This document shows, piece by piece, positions 34,574 to 43,412 of a stretch of 56,196 nt of DNA. A model generated the notes under the pieces. That model searched no databases and was not told the origin of the DNA. It saw only the letters and a program-made list of their open reading frames with translations. Source of the stretch: Xenorhabdus kozodoii (GTDB lineage Bacteria; Pseudomonadota; Gammaproteobacteria; Enterobacterales; Enterobacteriaceae); NCBI RefSeq assembly GCF_002632875.1, contig NZ_NJCX01000025.1, forward strand, positions 1 to 56,196, in the 5' to 3' direction. Within the stretch, counting starts at the first letter, position 1; every line of letters begins with the position of its first letter. Made by a program: the position numbers and the translations under genes.

Positions 34574-35958
34574 AATATCGGCTCCTGTTGCGTTGCAAAA
34601 CCCAGTGCACTTAGCATGGTGTTAAATTTGGTACGGGTTTCCAGCCATTCGTTTTCCGGCACAGAGTCCGGAACGATGCCGGCACCAGCGAATAGCTCAA
34701 TCTGATGAGGCCGAACTTTGCCGCAGCGGATCGCCACAACCCATTCCCCGTTCCCGCGGGCGTCACACCAGCCGACAATACCGCCAAACCAGCCACGGTC
34801 GAATGGCTCCAGCTCGCCGATCAGATTGCGGGATGAGGTATAAGGAGCGCCGCATAATGCGGGCGTGGGATGAAGCAGGCAGGCAAGAGACAGCGCGCTA
34901 TGGCGATCATCGGCCACTATACCCTGAATCTCAGTCGCGAGATGCCAGAGCGTGGGTGTGCTGAGCAGCGAAGGTTCTGGGATCGTCAGGGACCGGCAGA
35001 GATCTGTCAATTGGTGCCGGATAGCCTCCGTGACCACCCGATGCTCATGGCGATCCTTTCCGGAAGCCAACAGTTTTTCCTTGGCATTTCTGTCACTGGC
35101 GTCATCGTCGCCGCGCCGCGCTGAGCCGGCAAGAGGGCAGGAGCGCAGGACATTGCCCTCTTTACGTAGCAGCAGTTCAGGGCTAGCCCCAATCAGAGTG
35201 CCATCCGCCAGCGGTAAGTGGAAGTTGTAGCTTTCCGGGTTCTGTCTGTTGAGCTGTAGCCATAGGCTCAGAGCGCTAAGCGGCGGGATGCTTTCAATCT
35301 GCAATAGGCGCGACAGCACGACTTTATTCAATGTCCCGATGCGCAGCGGATCCAGGGCGTTCTCCACCATGGCGCAAAACGCATCGTGGTCGGGAATGTA
35401 GTGAGCTTGCCCCTCCACCTGCACCGGAGAGTCGGAAAGGTTAAAGGTGTTGCGATCGAACCAGTAGCAGGTTTGTGGAATAAACAGCGAACAGGGTTGG
35501 CGCTTATCAAACGGAATAGCCCCCACGATAATGGGATTTTCTACTCCGGCCTGCTGAGTCTGACGAAGCAACTGTTGCACCTTCTGCTGGAACTCGCCCT
35601 CGACATGATGTCCGGATGCGGCGGGATGTGCCAAGGTGGCGAGACATCCCCGGGCGATCAGGCTTTTGTGGGGCGACAGAAAGATAAAGTCATCCTCTTG
35701 CAACGTGAGTGAAAGAAGGTTGTTGGCGATACCAGACAAAATCAGGTTCCTCTTATTGGTATAGGGGCCAGCTTTTCCCCCTCTTCCTGAGGGGATAAAA
35801 TACCGACGGCAACGTGAGAGTGAGCCGCCAGCAGTGCCGGATACCCGGTTTTTAGCTATAGTTGACTGTGGAGAACATGCTGTGTTCATCGCCGTAGAAA
35901 CACGCTTCTTTTCCGCCGTAGGCGGCGGCATGATGAGGTTGTTGACATTGAACTGCAC
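34570..35958 (-). CDS. entC: Isochorismate synthase EntC
   Basis: A 462-residue isochorismate synthase converting chorismate to isochorismate. The C-terminal chorismate-binding domain is well conserved: Lys-Val-Val-Leu-Ser-Arg, Leu-Ala-Gly-Ser-Ala-Arg-Arg, His-Pro-Thr-Pro-Ala-Leu-Cys-Gly and [12 protein letters not shown]. The start called is GTG at 35958, with AAAGGAG 6 nt upstream. It gives an N-terminal extension of about 70 residues relative to E. coli EntC, which begins in effect near the [11 protein letters not shown] segment. A later TTG near 35738 is a possible alternative. First gene of the dihydroxybenzoate operon, with a Fur-box-like region about 400 bp upstream. Confidence 0.88.
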   Translation of the reverse strand: MQFNVNNLIMPPPTAEKKRVSTAMNTACSPQSTIAKNRVSGTAGGSLSRCRRYFIPSGRGGKAGPYTNKRNLILSGIANNLLSLTLQEDDFIFLSPHKSLIARGCLATLAHPAASGHHVEGEFQQKVQQLLRQTQQAGVENPIIVGAIPFDKRQPCSLFIPQTCYWFDRNTFNLSDSPVQVEGQAHYIPDHDAFCAMVENALDPLRIGTLNKVVLSRLLQIESIPPLSALSLWLQLNRQNPESYNFHLPLADGTLIGASPELLLRKEGNVLRSCPLAGSARRGDDDASDRNAKEKLLASGKDRHEHRVVTEAIRHQLTDLCRSLTIPEPSLLSTPTLWHLATEIQGIVADDRHSALSLACLLHPTPALCGAPYTSSRNLIGELEPFDRGWFGGIVGWCDARGNGEWVVAIRCGKVRPHQIELFAGAGIVPDSVPENEWLETRTKFNTMLSALGFATQQEPIL

Positions 35959-36360
35959 AGATGCTCCTTTCAGGTTGGAAGCATTTTCTCTTAGACATTA
36001 AGCAGCGGATGACGACTTTATCATTGTGGTCAGATGAACCTGAATAATGGGTGAAGGCACTTTGGGTGCCATTTAGTGCGTTGAATACGAAAGTTGTTGC
36101 ATACGCCCCATCAGATAACGTGGGTATTGAAAACAATGCCGCCTGAAACCCAACCCCTGTGTGTCTGGCGATGATTTTCACCACACGTTTTTTTCTTCTT
36201 ATCTTAAACATAATCAAACACCGTCTGATTTGCCTTATAAAAATATTAACAATTAATGGGTACTGCTTACAGGCGGCACCAGAAATCCAATTTGACAAAA
36301 CGTTCATCAGAAAGAGGTATGGGCGCCTGAGAAGGAAAACGCCATTACAATATTGTAAAT

Positions 36361-36392
36361 AAAAATGATTATCAATATAATTAGCATTATTA
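36361..36392 (-). promoter_or_regulatory. Fur-box-like site upstream of entC
   Basis: The minus strand reads AATGCTAATTATATTG followed by ATAATCATTTTT, close to the Fur consensus of GATAAT-type hexamers. It would repress the entC operon when iron is plentiful. The long distance to the entC GTG implies an untranslated leader of several hundred nt or a start site downstream. Confidence 0.55.
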
Positions 36393-36436
36393 ATAATGGC
36401 TTTTCTTGTAAAACTTTCGTCACCCTTCACCAGCCC

Positions 36437-36470
36437 TATACCAGCCGTCTTTCAAGATGCGTCTGATATT
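36437..36470 (-). repeat. Partial family A repeat, copy 5 (inverted)
   Basis: Holds only one end of the family, TATACCAGCCGTCTTTCAAG then ATGCGTCTGATAT, in the opposite orientation to copy 2 at 14366. Copies 2 and 5 lie at the two borders of the siderophore block. Confidence 0.6.
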
Positions 36471-36499
36471 TGAATAATCTCACCTTAGCGTTTCACCCA

Positions 36500-36545
36500 C
36501 GAAACATGAAACAAAAATGAAACATAATTAATCCAGAATGAAACA
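36500..36545 (+). promoter_or_regulatory. Probable PrpR-binding repeats upstream of prpB
   Basis: TGAAACA occurs at 36507-36513, 36518-36524 and 36539-36545, and a degenerate copy CGAAACA at 36500-36506. The spacings of 11 and 21 bp place them on the same DNA face. They lie 130-170 bp upstream of the sigma-54 promoter, where an enhancer-binding activator such as PrpR binds. Confidence 0.6.
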
Positions 36546-36676
36546 ACTATAGTGTATAGCCAATGGCTAAATAGTCACTATTCATAAATCAAAGCCAATC
36601 TATCTCATTAATTTATAGAAGAGAAACAATACACTTGTCACATATCCTGCTTCCCCTCTTCCCATTTTTTAAGCAT

Positions 36677-36692
36677 TGGCATAAACCTTGCT
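36677..36692 (+). promoter_or_regulatory. Sigma-54 promoter of prpBCDE
   Basis: TGGCAT-N5-TTGCT, a close match to the -24/-12 consensus TGGCAC-N5-TTGCA/T. It is about 65 bp before the prpB ATG. The sigma-54 activator PrpR is encoded 22 kb away in this window. Confidence 0.85.
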
Positions 36693-36756
36693 AAAACTTT
36701 GCTTAAGTAACACATAAACACAAACCAGTTTCATTTTGGTAACAATGGAGTTATAT

Positions 36757-37662
36757 ATGGCATTTTCTTCTCCAGGTTTGGCTTTTCGTCAAGCGATAGA
36801 AGCCGAATCTCCGTTACAAGTCGTCGGCACTATCAATGCGAACCATGCATTGCTGGCAAAACGGGCAGGTTACAAAGCGATTTACCTTTCAGGCGGTGGG
36901 GTTGCTGCGGGTTCACTGGGGCTACCCGATTTGGGAATTTCGACGCTGGATGATGTGTTGATTGATGTCCGCCGCATTACCGATGTCTGTGACTTACCCC
37001 TGCTTGTCGATGCCGATATCGGATTCGGTTCCTCAGCGTTTAATGTCGCCCGCACAATTCGTTCTATTATTAAGGCAGGCGCTGCGGGTGTTCATATTGA
37101 AGATCAGGTCGGCGCTAAACGTTGTGGTCATCGTCCAAATAAAGAAATTGTGTCCAAACAGGAGATGGTAGACCGTATCAAGGCGGCCGTTGACGCCCGC
37201 ACCGATGAAAATTTTGTCATCATGGCTCGCACGGATGCACTGGCCGTTGAAGGGTTGGATGCCGCTTTGGACAGGGCCACAGCTTATATCGACGCTGGCG
37301 CCGATATGCTATTCCCGGAAGCGATTACACAGCTATCGATGTATAAGGAATTCGCGTCCAAAACGCAGGTGCCTATTTTGGCGAATATTACCGAGTTCGG
37401 TGCAACACCGCTTTTCACCCTCGAAGAGTTAAGGAGCGTCAACGTCGCCATTGCCCTTTACCCGCTATCGGCATTTCGGGCGATGAATAGAGCGGCCGAA
37501 CAGGTCTACACCACCTTGCGTCGCGATGGCACACAGAAAAATGTCATCAACACGATGCAAACCCGTAATGAACTTTATGAAAGCATCAACTACTACGATT
37601 TTGAACGAAAACTGGATGCCCTGTTTTCCCGGAAAAATAGCAGAGGTGATACTCATGAGTAA
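36757..37662 (+). CDS. prpB: 2-methylisocitrate lyase PrpB
   Basis: A 301-residue lyase that splits 2-methylisocitrate into pyruvate and succinate in the methylcitrate cycle. The start is the ATG at 36757 with GGAG 8 nt upstream; an in-frame TTG at 36736 is rejected. Motifs are Leu-Val-Asp-Ala-Asp-Ile-Gly-Phe-Gly (metal site) and Lys-Arg-Cys-Gly-His, the catalytic Cys loop. The stop overlaps the prpC start by 8 nt. Controlled by the sigma-54 promoter upstream. Confidence 0.95.
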   Translation: MAFSSPGLAFRQAIEAESPLQVVGTINANHALLAKRAGYKAIYLSGGGVAAGSLGLPDLGISTLDDVLIDVRRITDVCDLPLLVDADIGFGSSAFNVARTIRSIIKAGAAGVHIEDQVGAKRCGHRPNKEIVSKQEMVDRIKAAVDARTDENFVIMARTDALAVEGLDAALDRATAYIDAGADMLFPEAITQLSMYKEFASKTQVPILANITEFGATPLFTLEELRSVNVAIALYPLSAFRAMNRAAEQVYTTLRRDGTQKNVINTMQTRNELYESINYYDFERKLDALFSRKNSRGDTHE

Positions 37663-38809
37663 ACAGAATACGACGACCTCATTCAAACCCAAAAAATCCG
37701 TTGCACTATCCGGTATTACGGCAGGCAATACGGCACTGTGTACTGTTGGCAAAAATGGCAATGACTTACATTACCGCGGCTATGATATTCTCGATTTGGC
37801 CGCCCAGTGTGAATTTGAAGAGGTCGCTTATCTTCTCATCCACGATAAACTCCCTTCCCGCGCAGAATTAACTGCCTACAAAAACAAATTAAAATCCTTA
37901 CGTGGCCTGCCTGGCAGCGTCAAAGCCGCCTTGGAGTCATTGCCTGCGGTAGCGCATCCTATGGATGTCATGCGTACCGGCGTTTCCGTATTGGGCTGTA
38001 CTTTACCGGAAAAAGACGATCACAACCTGACCGGCGCCCGCGATATCGCGGATCGCTTACTGGCCTCTCTCAGTTCAATGCTGCTTTATTGGTATCACTA
38101 CAGCTATAACGGCCGCCGTATTGAAGTTGAAACCGATGATGATTCCATTGGTGGGCACTTCCTCCATCTTTTGCATGGTCAAAAACCGCGTAGCTCATGG
38201 GAAAAAGCCATGCACACTTCCCTGATCTTATACGCCGAGCATGAATTTAACGCCTCGACCTTTACCTGCCGGGTGATTGCCGGCACGGGATCGGATATTT
38301 ACTCCGCCATTATCGGGGGGATTGGCGCCCTGCGCGGGCCGAAACATGGCGGCGCCAACGAGGTTTCATTCGACATTCAGCAACGCTATGACACCCCGGC
38401 ACAAGCCGAGGCCGATATTCTGGCTCGTTTGGCAAGAAAAGAAGTCATCATGGGTTTCGGCCATCCGGTGTATACCCTTTCCGATCCCCGCCATAAAGTG
38501 ATTAAAGCCGTTGCCCGGCAACTTTCCCAAGAGGCCGGGACAACCCAGATGTATGACATTGCCGACAGGATTGAATCCATGATGTGGGATAACAAAAACA
38601 TGTTTCCGAATCTCGATTGGTTCTCTGCGGTGTCCTATCACATGATGGGCGTGCCTACTGCCATGTTTACGCCGCTGTTTGTGCTTGCCCGGACTTCGGG
38701 TTGGGCAGCTCACATTATTGAACAACGCATTGATAACAAAATCATCCGTCCATCAGCTAACTATATTGGCCCTGAAAATTTGGCCTTTATACCGATTGAA
38801 CAACGTTAA
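37655..38809 (+). CDS. prpC: 2-methylcitrate synthase PrpC
   Basis: A 384-residue citrate-synthase-family enzyme that condenses propionyl-CoA with oxaloacetate. The start at 37655 lies in an ATGAGTAA overlap with prpB; the frame runs open upstream but within prpB. Motifs are [10 protein letters not shown] and Gly-Phe-Gly-His-Pro-Val-Tyr, carrying the catalytic His residues, and the C-terminal Arg-Pro-Ser-Ala-Asn-Tyr-Ile-Gly. The length is typical. Second gene of the prpBCDE operon. Confidence 0.95.
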   Translation: MSKQNTTTSFKPKKSVALSGITAGNTALCTVGKNGNDLHYRGYDILDLAAQCEFEEVAYLLIHDKLPSRAELTAYKNKLKSLRGLPGSVKAALESLPAVAHPMDVMRTGVSVLGCTLPEKDDHNLTGARDIADRLLASLSSMLLYWYHYSYNGRRIEVETDDDSIGGHFLHLLHGQKPRSSWEKAMHTSLILYAEHEFNASTFTCRVIAGTGSDIYSAIIGGIGALRGPKHGGANEVSFDIQQRYDTPAQAEADILARLARKEVIMGFGHPVYTLSDPRHKVIKAVARQLSQEAGTTQMYDIADRIESMMWDNKNMFPNLDWFSAVSYHMMGVPTAMFTPLFVLARTSGWAAHIIEQRIDNKIIRPSANYIGPENLAFIPIEQR

Positions 38810-38847
38810 TAACCCGATTTACAAATAACACGATTTAAGGATTGATT

Positions 38848-40299
38848 ATGTCTACCTCTGTGGTTAACAACCGCCCTGATTACGATCAGGTGATTGTGGA
38901 TATTGTGGATTATGTCATGGACTACACCGTGACATCCCCAATTGCCTACGCCACCGCCCACCACTGCCTGATAGATACCCTGGGTTGCGGCTTAGAAGCG
39001 CTGGAATACCCCGCCTGCACCAAACTCTTGGGGCCGATTGTGCCGGGAACAACCGTGCCTAATGGGGCACGCGTACCCGGCACTTCATTCCAGCTCGATC
39101 CCGTTCAGGCTGCCTTCAACATTGGTGCGATGATCCGCTGGCTCGATTTCAATGACACCTGGCTGGCGGCTGAGTGGGGACATCCTTCTGATAACCTTGG
39201 GGGAATACTCGCCACTGCCGACTGGCTGTCAAGAAATGCGATTGCCCGCGGGGAAAAACCATTAATGATGTGGGATGTGCTGACAGCGATGATTAAGGCG
39301 CATGAAATTCAGGGTTGTCTGGCATTGGAAAATGCGTTCAATAAAGTCGGATTGGATCATGTTGTTCTCGTCAAGGTGGCTTCTACGGCGGTGGTTGCCC
39401 AAATGCTGGGGCTGCAACGTGAAGAAATATTAAGCGCGGTTTCATTGGCCTGGGTTGACGGCCAATCCTTGAGGACCTATCGTCACGCCCCCAATACCGG
39501 CTCGCGCAAATCCTGGGCGGCGGGAGACGCAACCTCCCGCGCCGTGCGTCTGGCACTGATAGCCCGAACAGGCGAAATGGGATATCCCTCGGTATTGACG
39601 GCTAAAACCTGGGGATTTTATGACGTCCTGTTTAATGGCCAGCCATTCCAATTCCAGCGCCCTTATGGTGCCTATGTTATGGAAAATGTGCTGTTTAAAA
39701 TCGCTTTTCCGGCCGAATTTCATTCACAAACTGCCGTAGAAGCGGCCATGATGTTGCATCAACAACTCAAAGCGCATGGCAAACACATTGACGATATTGC
39801 CCAAATCACTATCCGTACCCACGAGGCCTGTATCCGAATCATCGATAAACAGGGTCCTTTGAATAACCCCGCTGACCGGGATCACTGCATCCAATATATG
39901 GTTGCCATTCCGCTGATTTTTGGCCGCCTGACGGCGGCGGATTATGAAGATGATATCGCGGCTGATCCCCGCATTGACACCTTGCGGGAAAAGATAGTCT
40001 GTGTCGAAGACCCAGACTTTACCCGTGACTATCATGATCCGGAAAAACGTGCCATCGCCAATGCGCTGACACTGACATTCACCGACGGCACTCAACTGGA
40101 TGAAGTTAAAGTCGAGTTCCCGCTTGGTCACGCACGGCGGCGTAAGGAGGGCATTCCGCTATTAGAGGAAAAATTCAAAACCAATCTGGCACGCCGTTTT
40201 CCGCAAGCGCAGCAGCAAAAAATTTTAGCCGTCTCTCTTGACCTGATGTCATTGAGGGACATCCCCGTAAACGAATACCTCGATTTGTATGTCATATAA
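38848..40299 (+). CDS. prpD: 2-methylcitrate dehydratase PrpD
   Basis: A 483-residue MmgE/PrpD-family enzyme that dehydrates 2-methylcitrate to 2-methyl-cis-aconitate. The length is identical to the usual enterobacterial form. Family segments are Asp-Thr-Leu-Gly-Cys-Gly near 48, Leu-Asp-Phe-Asn-Asp-Thr-Trp near 96 and Gly-His-Pro-Ser-Asp-Asn near 110. The start is the ATG at 38848, with AAGG upstream. It is 38 bp after prpC, in the same operon. The frame is intact. Confidence 0.95.
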   Translation: MSTSVVNNRPDYDQVIVDIVDYVMDYTVTSPIAYATAHHCLIDTLGCGLEALEYPACTKLLGPIVPGTTVPNGARVPGTSFQLDPVQAAFNIGAMIRWLDFNDTWLAAEWGHPSDNLGGILATADWLSRNAIARGEKPLMMWDVLTAMIKAHEIQGCLALENAFNKVGLDHVVLVKVASTAVVAQMLGLQREEILSAVSLAWVDGQSLRTYRHAPNTGSRKSWAAGDATSRAVRLALIARTGEMGYPSVLTAKTWGFYDVLFNGQPFQFQRPYGAYVMENVLFKIAFPAEFHSQTAVEAAMMLHQQLKAHGKHIDDIAQITIRTHEACIRIIDKQGPLNNPADRDHCIQYMVAIPLIFGRLTAADYEDDIAADPRIDTLREKIVCVEDPDFTRDYHDPEKRAIANALTLTFTDGTQLDEVKVEFPLGHARRRKEGIPLLEEKFKTNLARRFPQAQQQKILAVSLDLMSLRDIPVNEYLDLYVI

Positions 40300-40388
40300 T
40301 TTGTGTACCCTTGAAAGATGCAGGGCATAACTATTGGCGGCTCTGGTCTTAGATGCCGCCTCTCATCTGCATATCAGTAGGAGAGATT

Positions 40389-42281
40389 ATGTCATTCCAG
40401 GATTTTTATCAGCACTCCATTGATGATCCCAATGCTTTTTGGGCTGAGCAGGCTCAACGCATACACTGGCAGCAACCTTTTGAACAGACGTTAGATCATC
40501 GCAATCCTCCTTTTGCCCGTTGGTTTTGTGGAGGAAAAACTAACCTCTGCTACAACGCACTGGATCGCTGGCTGGAAAGCCAACCCGATGCCAGGGCGCT
40601 GATTGCCATTTCAACGGAAACGAAAACAAATAACGAACGGGTTTTCACCTATAAAGAGTTACATCAGGAGGTCAATCGAGCCGCCGCTATCCTGCTGTCA
40701 CTCGGTGTGGGGAAAGGCGATCGCGTCGTGGTTTATATGCCAATGGTGGCCGAAGCCCTGTTTATTCTACTGGCCTGTGCCCGCATTGGTGCCATCCATT
40801 CAGTCGTCTTTGGCGGGTTCGCGTCCCACAGTCTCGCCACTCGATTGGATAATGCCAAACCGGTTTTAGTTGTCTCCGCCGATGCCGGCTCACGTGGGGG
40901 CAAAATCATTCCCTATAAGCCCTTGTTGGATGAAGCGATTGAATTAGCCACGCATACACCCCGCCATGTTTTAATGGTGGATCGCGGGCTGTCCGACATC
41001 CATTGGGTGGGCGGCCGGGATGTGGATTTCGCCACATTACGGCAGGCGCATTTTGCCGCGGAAGTTCCCGTCACCTGGCTCGAATCCAATGAAACTTCTT
41101 GTGTACTCTATACATCCGGCACAACCGGAACACCGAAAGGTGTCCAGCGCGATGTCGGCGGTTATGCCGTGGCGCTGGCAACATCCATGGACGTTATTTT
41201 TGGTGGTAAAGCCGGGGGTGTTTTTTTCTGTACATCGGATATAGGCTGGGTTGTCGGGCACTCTTATATTGTCTATGCCCCCTTGATTGCCGGCATGGCC
41301 ACCATCATGTACGAAGGGCTGCCGATCCGCCCGGATGCCGGCATTTGGTGGCGCATTGTCGAAAAATATCACGTCACCCGAATGTTTTCTGCCCCGACAG
41401 CCATCCGTGTTTTGAAAAAATACCCGACGGATTGCATCGCTAAATACGATATCTCATCGCTTGAAACGCTCTATTTAGCCGGAGAACCCCTTGATGAACA
41501 CACTGCCCGCTGGATTGCCGAAACCCTCCATGTGCCGGTGATTGATAATTACTGGCAAACAGAAACCGGCTGGCCGATTATGGCGATTGCACGCAGCCGG
41601 GATGACAGGCCAAGCCGCTTTGGGAGCACGGGTTTTCCCATGTACGGTTTTAACGTCAAACTGTTCAACGAACTGACGGGCCAGGAATGCGGTGATAATG
41701 AAAAAGGGATGCTGGTCATCAAAGGCCCTTTACCGCCGGGTTGTATCCAGACGATTTATGGCGACGACAGCCGTTTTATCAATACCTATTGGAAGCACTT
41801 TGATCAGCCAGTCTATTCGACTTTTGACTGGGGTATCCGTGACAGCGACGGTTACTATTTTATTCTGGGGCGTTCGGATGACGTGATTAACGTTTCCGGC
41901 CACCGTCTGGGGACGCGCGAGATTGAAGAGTGTATTGCCAGCCACGAAGATGTCGCCGAAGTTGCTGTCATTGGTGTCAAAGATGAAGTCAAGGGGCAAA
42001 CCGCGGTGGCTTTTGCTGTCCTCAAAGAGGGGCGGGAGATCCAGAATGCTGACCATTTTGCCATATTGGAAAAGGCGTTGATGGCATTGGTGGATAAAAA
42101 AATCGGCAGCGTTGGGCGGCCGGCACGGGTCTATTTTGTGGCACAATTACCGAAAACCCGTTCAGGAAAAATGTTACGCCGTACCATGCAGGCCATCTGT
42201 GAAGGACGTGAGCCAAGCGATATCGCCCTGATTGAAAACCCGGCTTCATTGGAAGCCATTCGAGACGCCATTTCCCATTAA
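40389..42281 (+). CDS. prpE: Propionyl-CoA synthetase PrpE
   Basis: A 630-residue AMP-forming acyl-CoA synthetase that activates propionate. Motifs are Tyr-Thr-Ser-Gly-Thr-Thr-Gly-Thr-Pro-Lys-Gly, Asp-Asn-Tyr-Trp-Gln-Thr-Glu-Thr-Gly-Trp-Pro and the C-terminal Pro-Lys-Thr-Arg-Ser-Gly-Lys, whose last Lys is the acetylation-controlled catalytic residue in the family. The start is the ATG at 40389 (GGAGAG upstream). An 89-bp gap separates it from prpD. With prpBCD it completes conversion of propionate to pyruvate and succinate. Last gene of the operon. Confidence 0.95.
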   Translation: MSFQDFYQHSIDDPNAFWAEQAQRIHWQQPFEQTLDHRNPPFARWFCGGKTNLCYNALDRWLESQPDARALIAISTETKTNNERVFTYKELHQEVNRAAAILLSLGVGKGDRVVVYMPMVAEALFILLACARIGAIHSVVFGGFASHSLATRLDNAKPVLVVSADAGSRGGKIIPYKPLLDEAIELATHTPRHVLMVDRGLSDIHWVGGRDVDFATLRQAHFAAEVPVTWLESNETSCVLYTSGTTGTPKGVQRDVGGYAVALATSMDVIFGGKAGGVFFCTSDIGWVVGHSYIVYAPLIAGMATIMYEGLPIRPDAGIWWRIVEKYHVTRMFSAPTAIRVLKKYPTDCIAKYDISSLETLYLAGEPLDEHTARWIAETLHVPVIDNYWQTETGWPIMAIARSRDDRPSRFGSTGFPMYGFNVKLFNELTGQECGDNEKGMLVIKGPLPPGCIQTIYGDDSRFINTYWKHFDQPVYSTFDWGIRDSDGYYFILGRSDDVINVSGHRLGTREIEECIASHEDVAEVAVIGVKDEVKGQTAVAFAVLKEGREIQNADHFAILEKALMALVDKKIGSVGRPARVYFVAQLPKTRSGKMLRRTMQAICEGREPSDIALIENPASLEAIRDAISH

Positions 42282-42321
42282 GCCATGGATGAAGGATCAC
42301 CCAATGAACCCAGTTAATATT

Positions 42322-42375
42322 TGGTATGGCTCTGTTGATGAACATTAATCGATGTTATCGATCTCAGCCATACCA
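42322..42375. repeat. Inverted repeat between prpE and the shortened Ail-like gene
   Basis: TGGTATGGCT at 42322-42331 and AGCCATACCA at 42366-42375 form perfect 10-bp arms around a 34-nt loop. It may be the shared terminator of two convergent genes, but the T-run is missing. It may instead be a scar of a small insertion, because the right arm lies exactly over the last codons of the Ail-like frame. Confidence 0.5.
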
Positions 42376-42714
42376 GGTATTCGCCACTTTCCCAATATCC
42401 GCTTGTCCATACGGACTAATATACTCATTGATACGGTAAACAGGGCCAATCACCGGTGAATAGCATTTAAATTCCACCTTGTGATCCTCTTCACTCTCTT
42501 TGCCATCGCCTTCAGCGAAGCTGAACGAAGACAATATTCCCCACGCATTATTAAGCGCATAACGGTAATTTAGCGTGACTTCCTTTAATGCTTTTTTTTC
42601 CTGTAATGTGATGTGTGCATATCCTATAGAAATAGGTTGAGATCCCGCCTGTGCCAATGAGCAAACCAAGAGTAAACTTATCGCCAGAGCCGAACCTGCA
42701 ATTGCGTTTTTCAT
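42364..42714 (-). CDS. Shortened Ail/Lom/OmpX-family outer-membrane protein
   Basis: A 116-residue protein with a signal peptide (about 1-23, cleaved after Leu-Ala-Gln-Ala) and the beginning of an OmpX/Ail eight-stranded barrel: Ile-Ser-Ile-Gly-Tyr-Ala, Val-Thr-Leu-Asn-Tyr-Arg-Tyr, Gly-Ile-Leu-Ser-Ser-Phe-Ser-Phe, Pro-Val-Ile-Gly-Pro-Val-Tyr-Arg. Family members have about 170-180 residues and end in an aromatic. This one stops after about five or six strands, inside an inverted repeat, without the closing strands. A barrel could hardly close, so it is probably non-functional or a recently broken copy. In family members the role is adhesion and serum resistance. Confidence 0.65.
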   Translation of the reverse strand: MKNAIAGSALAISLLLVCSLAQAGSQPISIGYAHITLQEKKALKEVTLNYRYALNNAWGILSSFSFAEGDGKESEEDHKVEFKCYSPVIGPVYRINEYISPYGQADIGKVANTWYG

Positions 42715-42923
42715 CCTAACTATCCATTGTCAATAAAACGGTTAAAAATCCTGATTATACTGTCGGAGATAAACTTCAAAGGTGAAATAAACAGAGTAAA
42801 ATCAATGGTATTCTTAAGGAGTGAGATTTTTTGTGCAAACCCTCTTTTGTTTAACCTGCATTTAATATAGGAGGGTTATTATACCTCCGTACTACATTTT
42901 CCCAGCTACTTTTACCCATTCCC

Positions 42924-42951
42924 GCTCCGTTCCTACACGGAGCTTTTTTTT
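42924..42951 (+). terminator. Strong Rho-independent terminator, gene unknown
   Basis: GCTCCGT / ACGGAGC with a 6-nt loop followed by eight T. No gene ends just before it on the plus strand, which is what suggests a small RNA upstream. Confidence 0.75.
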
Positions 42952-43103
42952 ATCCAGATAATCGGGTTAAGTCCATCGTACAAAGCTGGCGTAAGGCCGT
43001 AAAACCAGAGTGCATTTCCGCTGTGGCACTTCTCGCCCATGCTCTGGCTGTTTTATCGGATGGCCAAACTTGGGCATGATCCTCGGCAAGATATTCCACA
43101 ATG

Positions 43104-43233
43104 TATATACCCGTCGTCTTTCAAGTTGCCGCTTTGTTGGCTGCGCTCATTCACCCCAGTCACAGAGTTATCTATGCTCCTGGGGGTTCATTCCCTTGCC
43201 GCCGCGCTGCATCTTGAAATCCATAGGGTATAC
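43104..43233. repeat. Palindromic intergenic repeat, family B
   Basis: About 130 bp, starting TATACCCGTCGTCTTTCAAG and ending GCATCTTGAAATCCATAGGG, an imperfect terminal inverted repeat. The interior includes CTGCGCTCATTCACCCC. The ends resemble those of family A, but the interior is different. MITE-like; no gene. Confidence 0.6.
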
Positions 43234-43412
43234 ATCGTTTTTCTCTCTGTAATGATAAAATAGCGTGATTACACAAGCGAATTATATTTTCTTGCTAAAA
43301 TAAAACCTTATAAAAAAATAACACCTCAGATAAAGAAATTAATTCACTATGCACTTTAAGAACGCTCATCTATATTACAGTAACGTCTTTATCTTAAAAA
43401 TAAGGATATAAT

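Larger units (their letters stand above)
35959..36756. other. Regulatory region between entC (minus) and prpB (plus)
   Basis: About 800 bp. From left to right it holds an entC leader of about 400 bp, a Fur-box-like AT-rich stretch (36361-36392), a partial family A repeat (36437-36470), phased TGAAACA repeats (36500-36545) and a sigma-54 promoter (36677-36692). An overlapping minus-strand frame, 35852-36430, covers the leader and the entC start; I do not believe it is a gene. This is the right border of the siderophore block against the prp operon. Confidence 0.55.
42715..43412. other. Intergenic region with a terminator and a repeat
   Basis: About 700 bp. It holds two hairpins in a row (GGAGG / CCTCC at 42870-42888 and a terminator at 42924-42951), which could be the end of a small RNA, and a family B repeat at 43104-43233. 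Plus-strand frames across the repeat are not genes. The promoter of the cytochrome b561 gene lies in the last 150 bp. Confidence 0.45.

Noticed and set aside
31318-35958. Enterobactin or photobactin synthesis by entCEBA alone
   Set aside because: No EntF-type serine synthetase or vibriobactin-type amide synthase is in the window; the neighbouring synthetases are of Cy and histamine-condensing type.
35852-36430. Minus-strand frame of 192 codons over the entC leader
   Set aside because: It overlaps the entC start and the Fur-like site, matches no family, and has no good ribosome-binding site at its start.
43010-43263. Overlapping plus-strand frames across the family B repeat
   Set aside because: They are read through a palindromic repeat; no start signals or family match.
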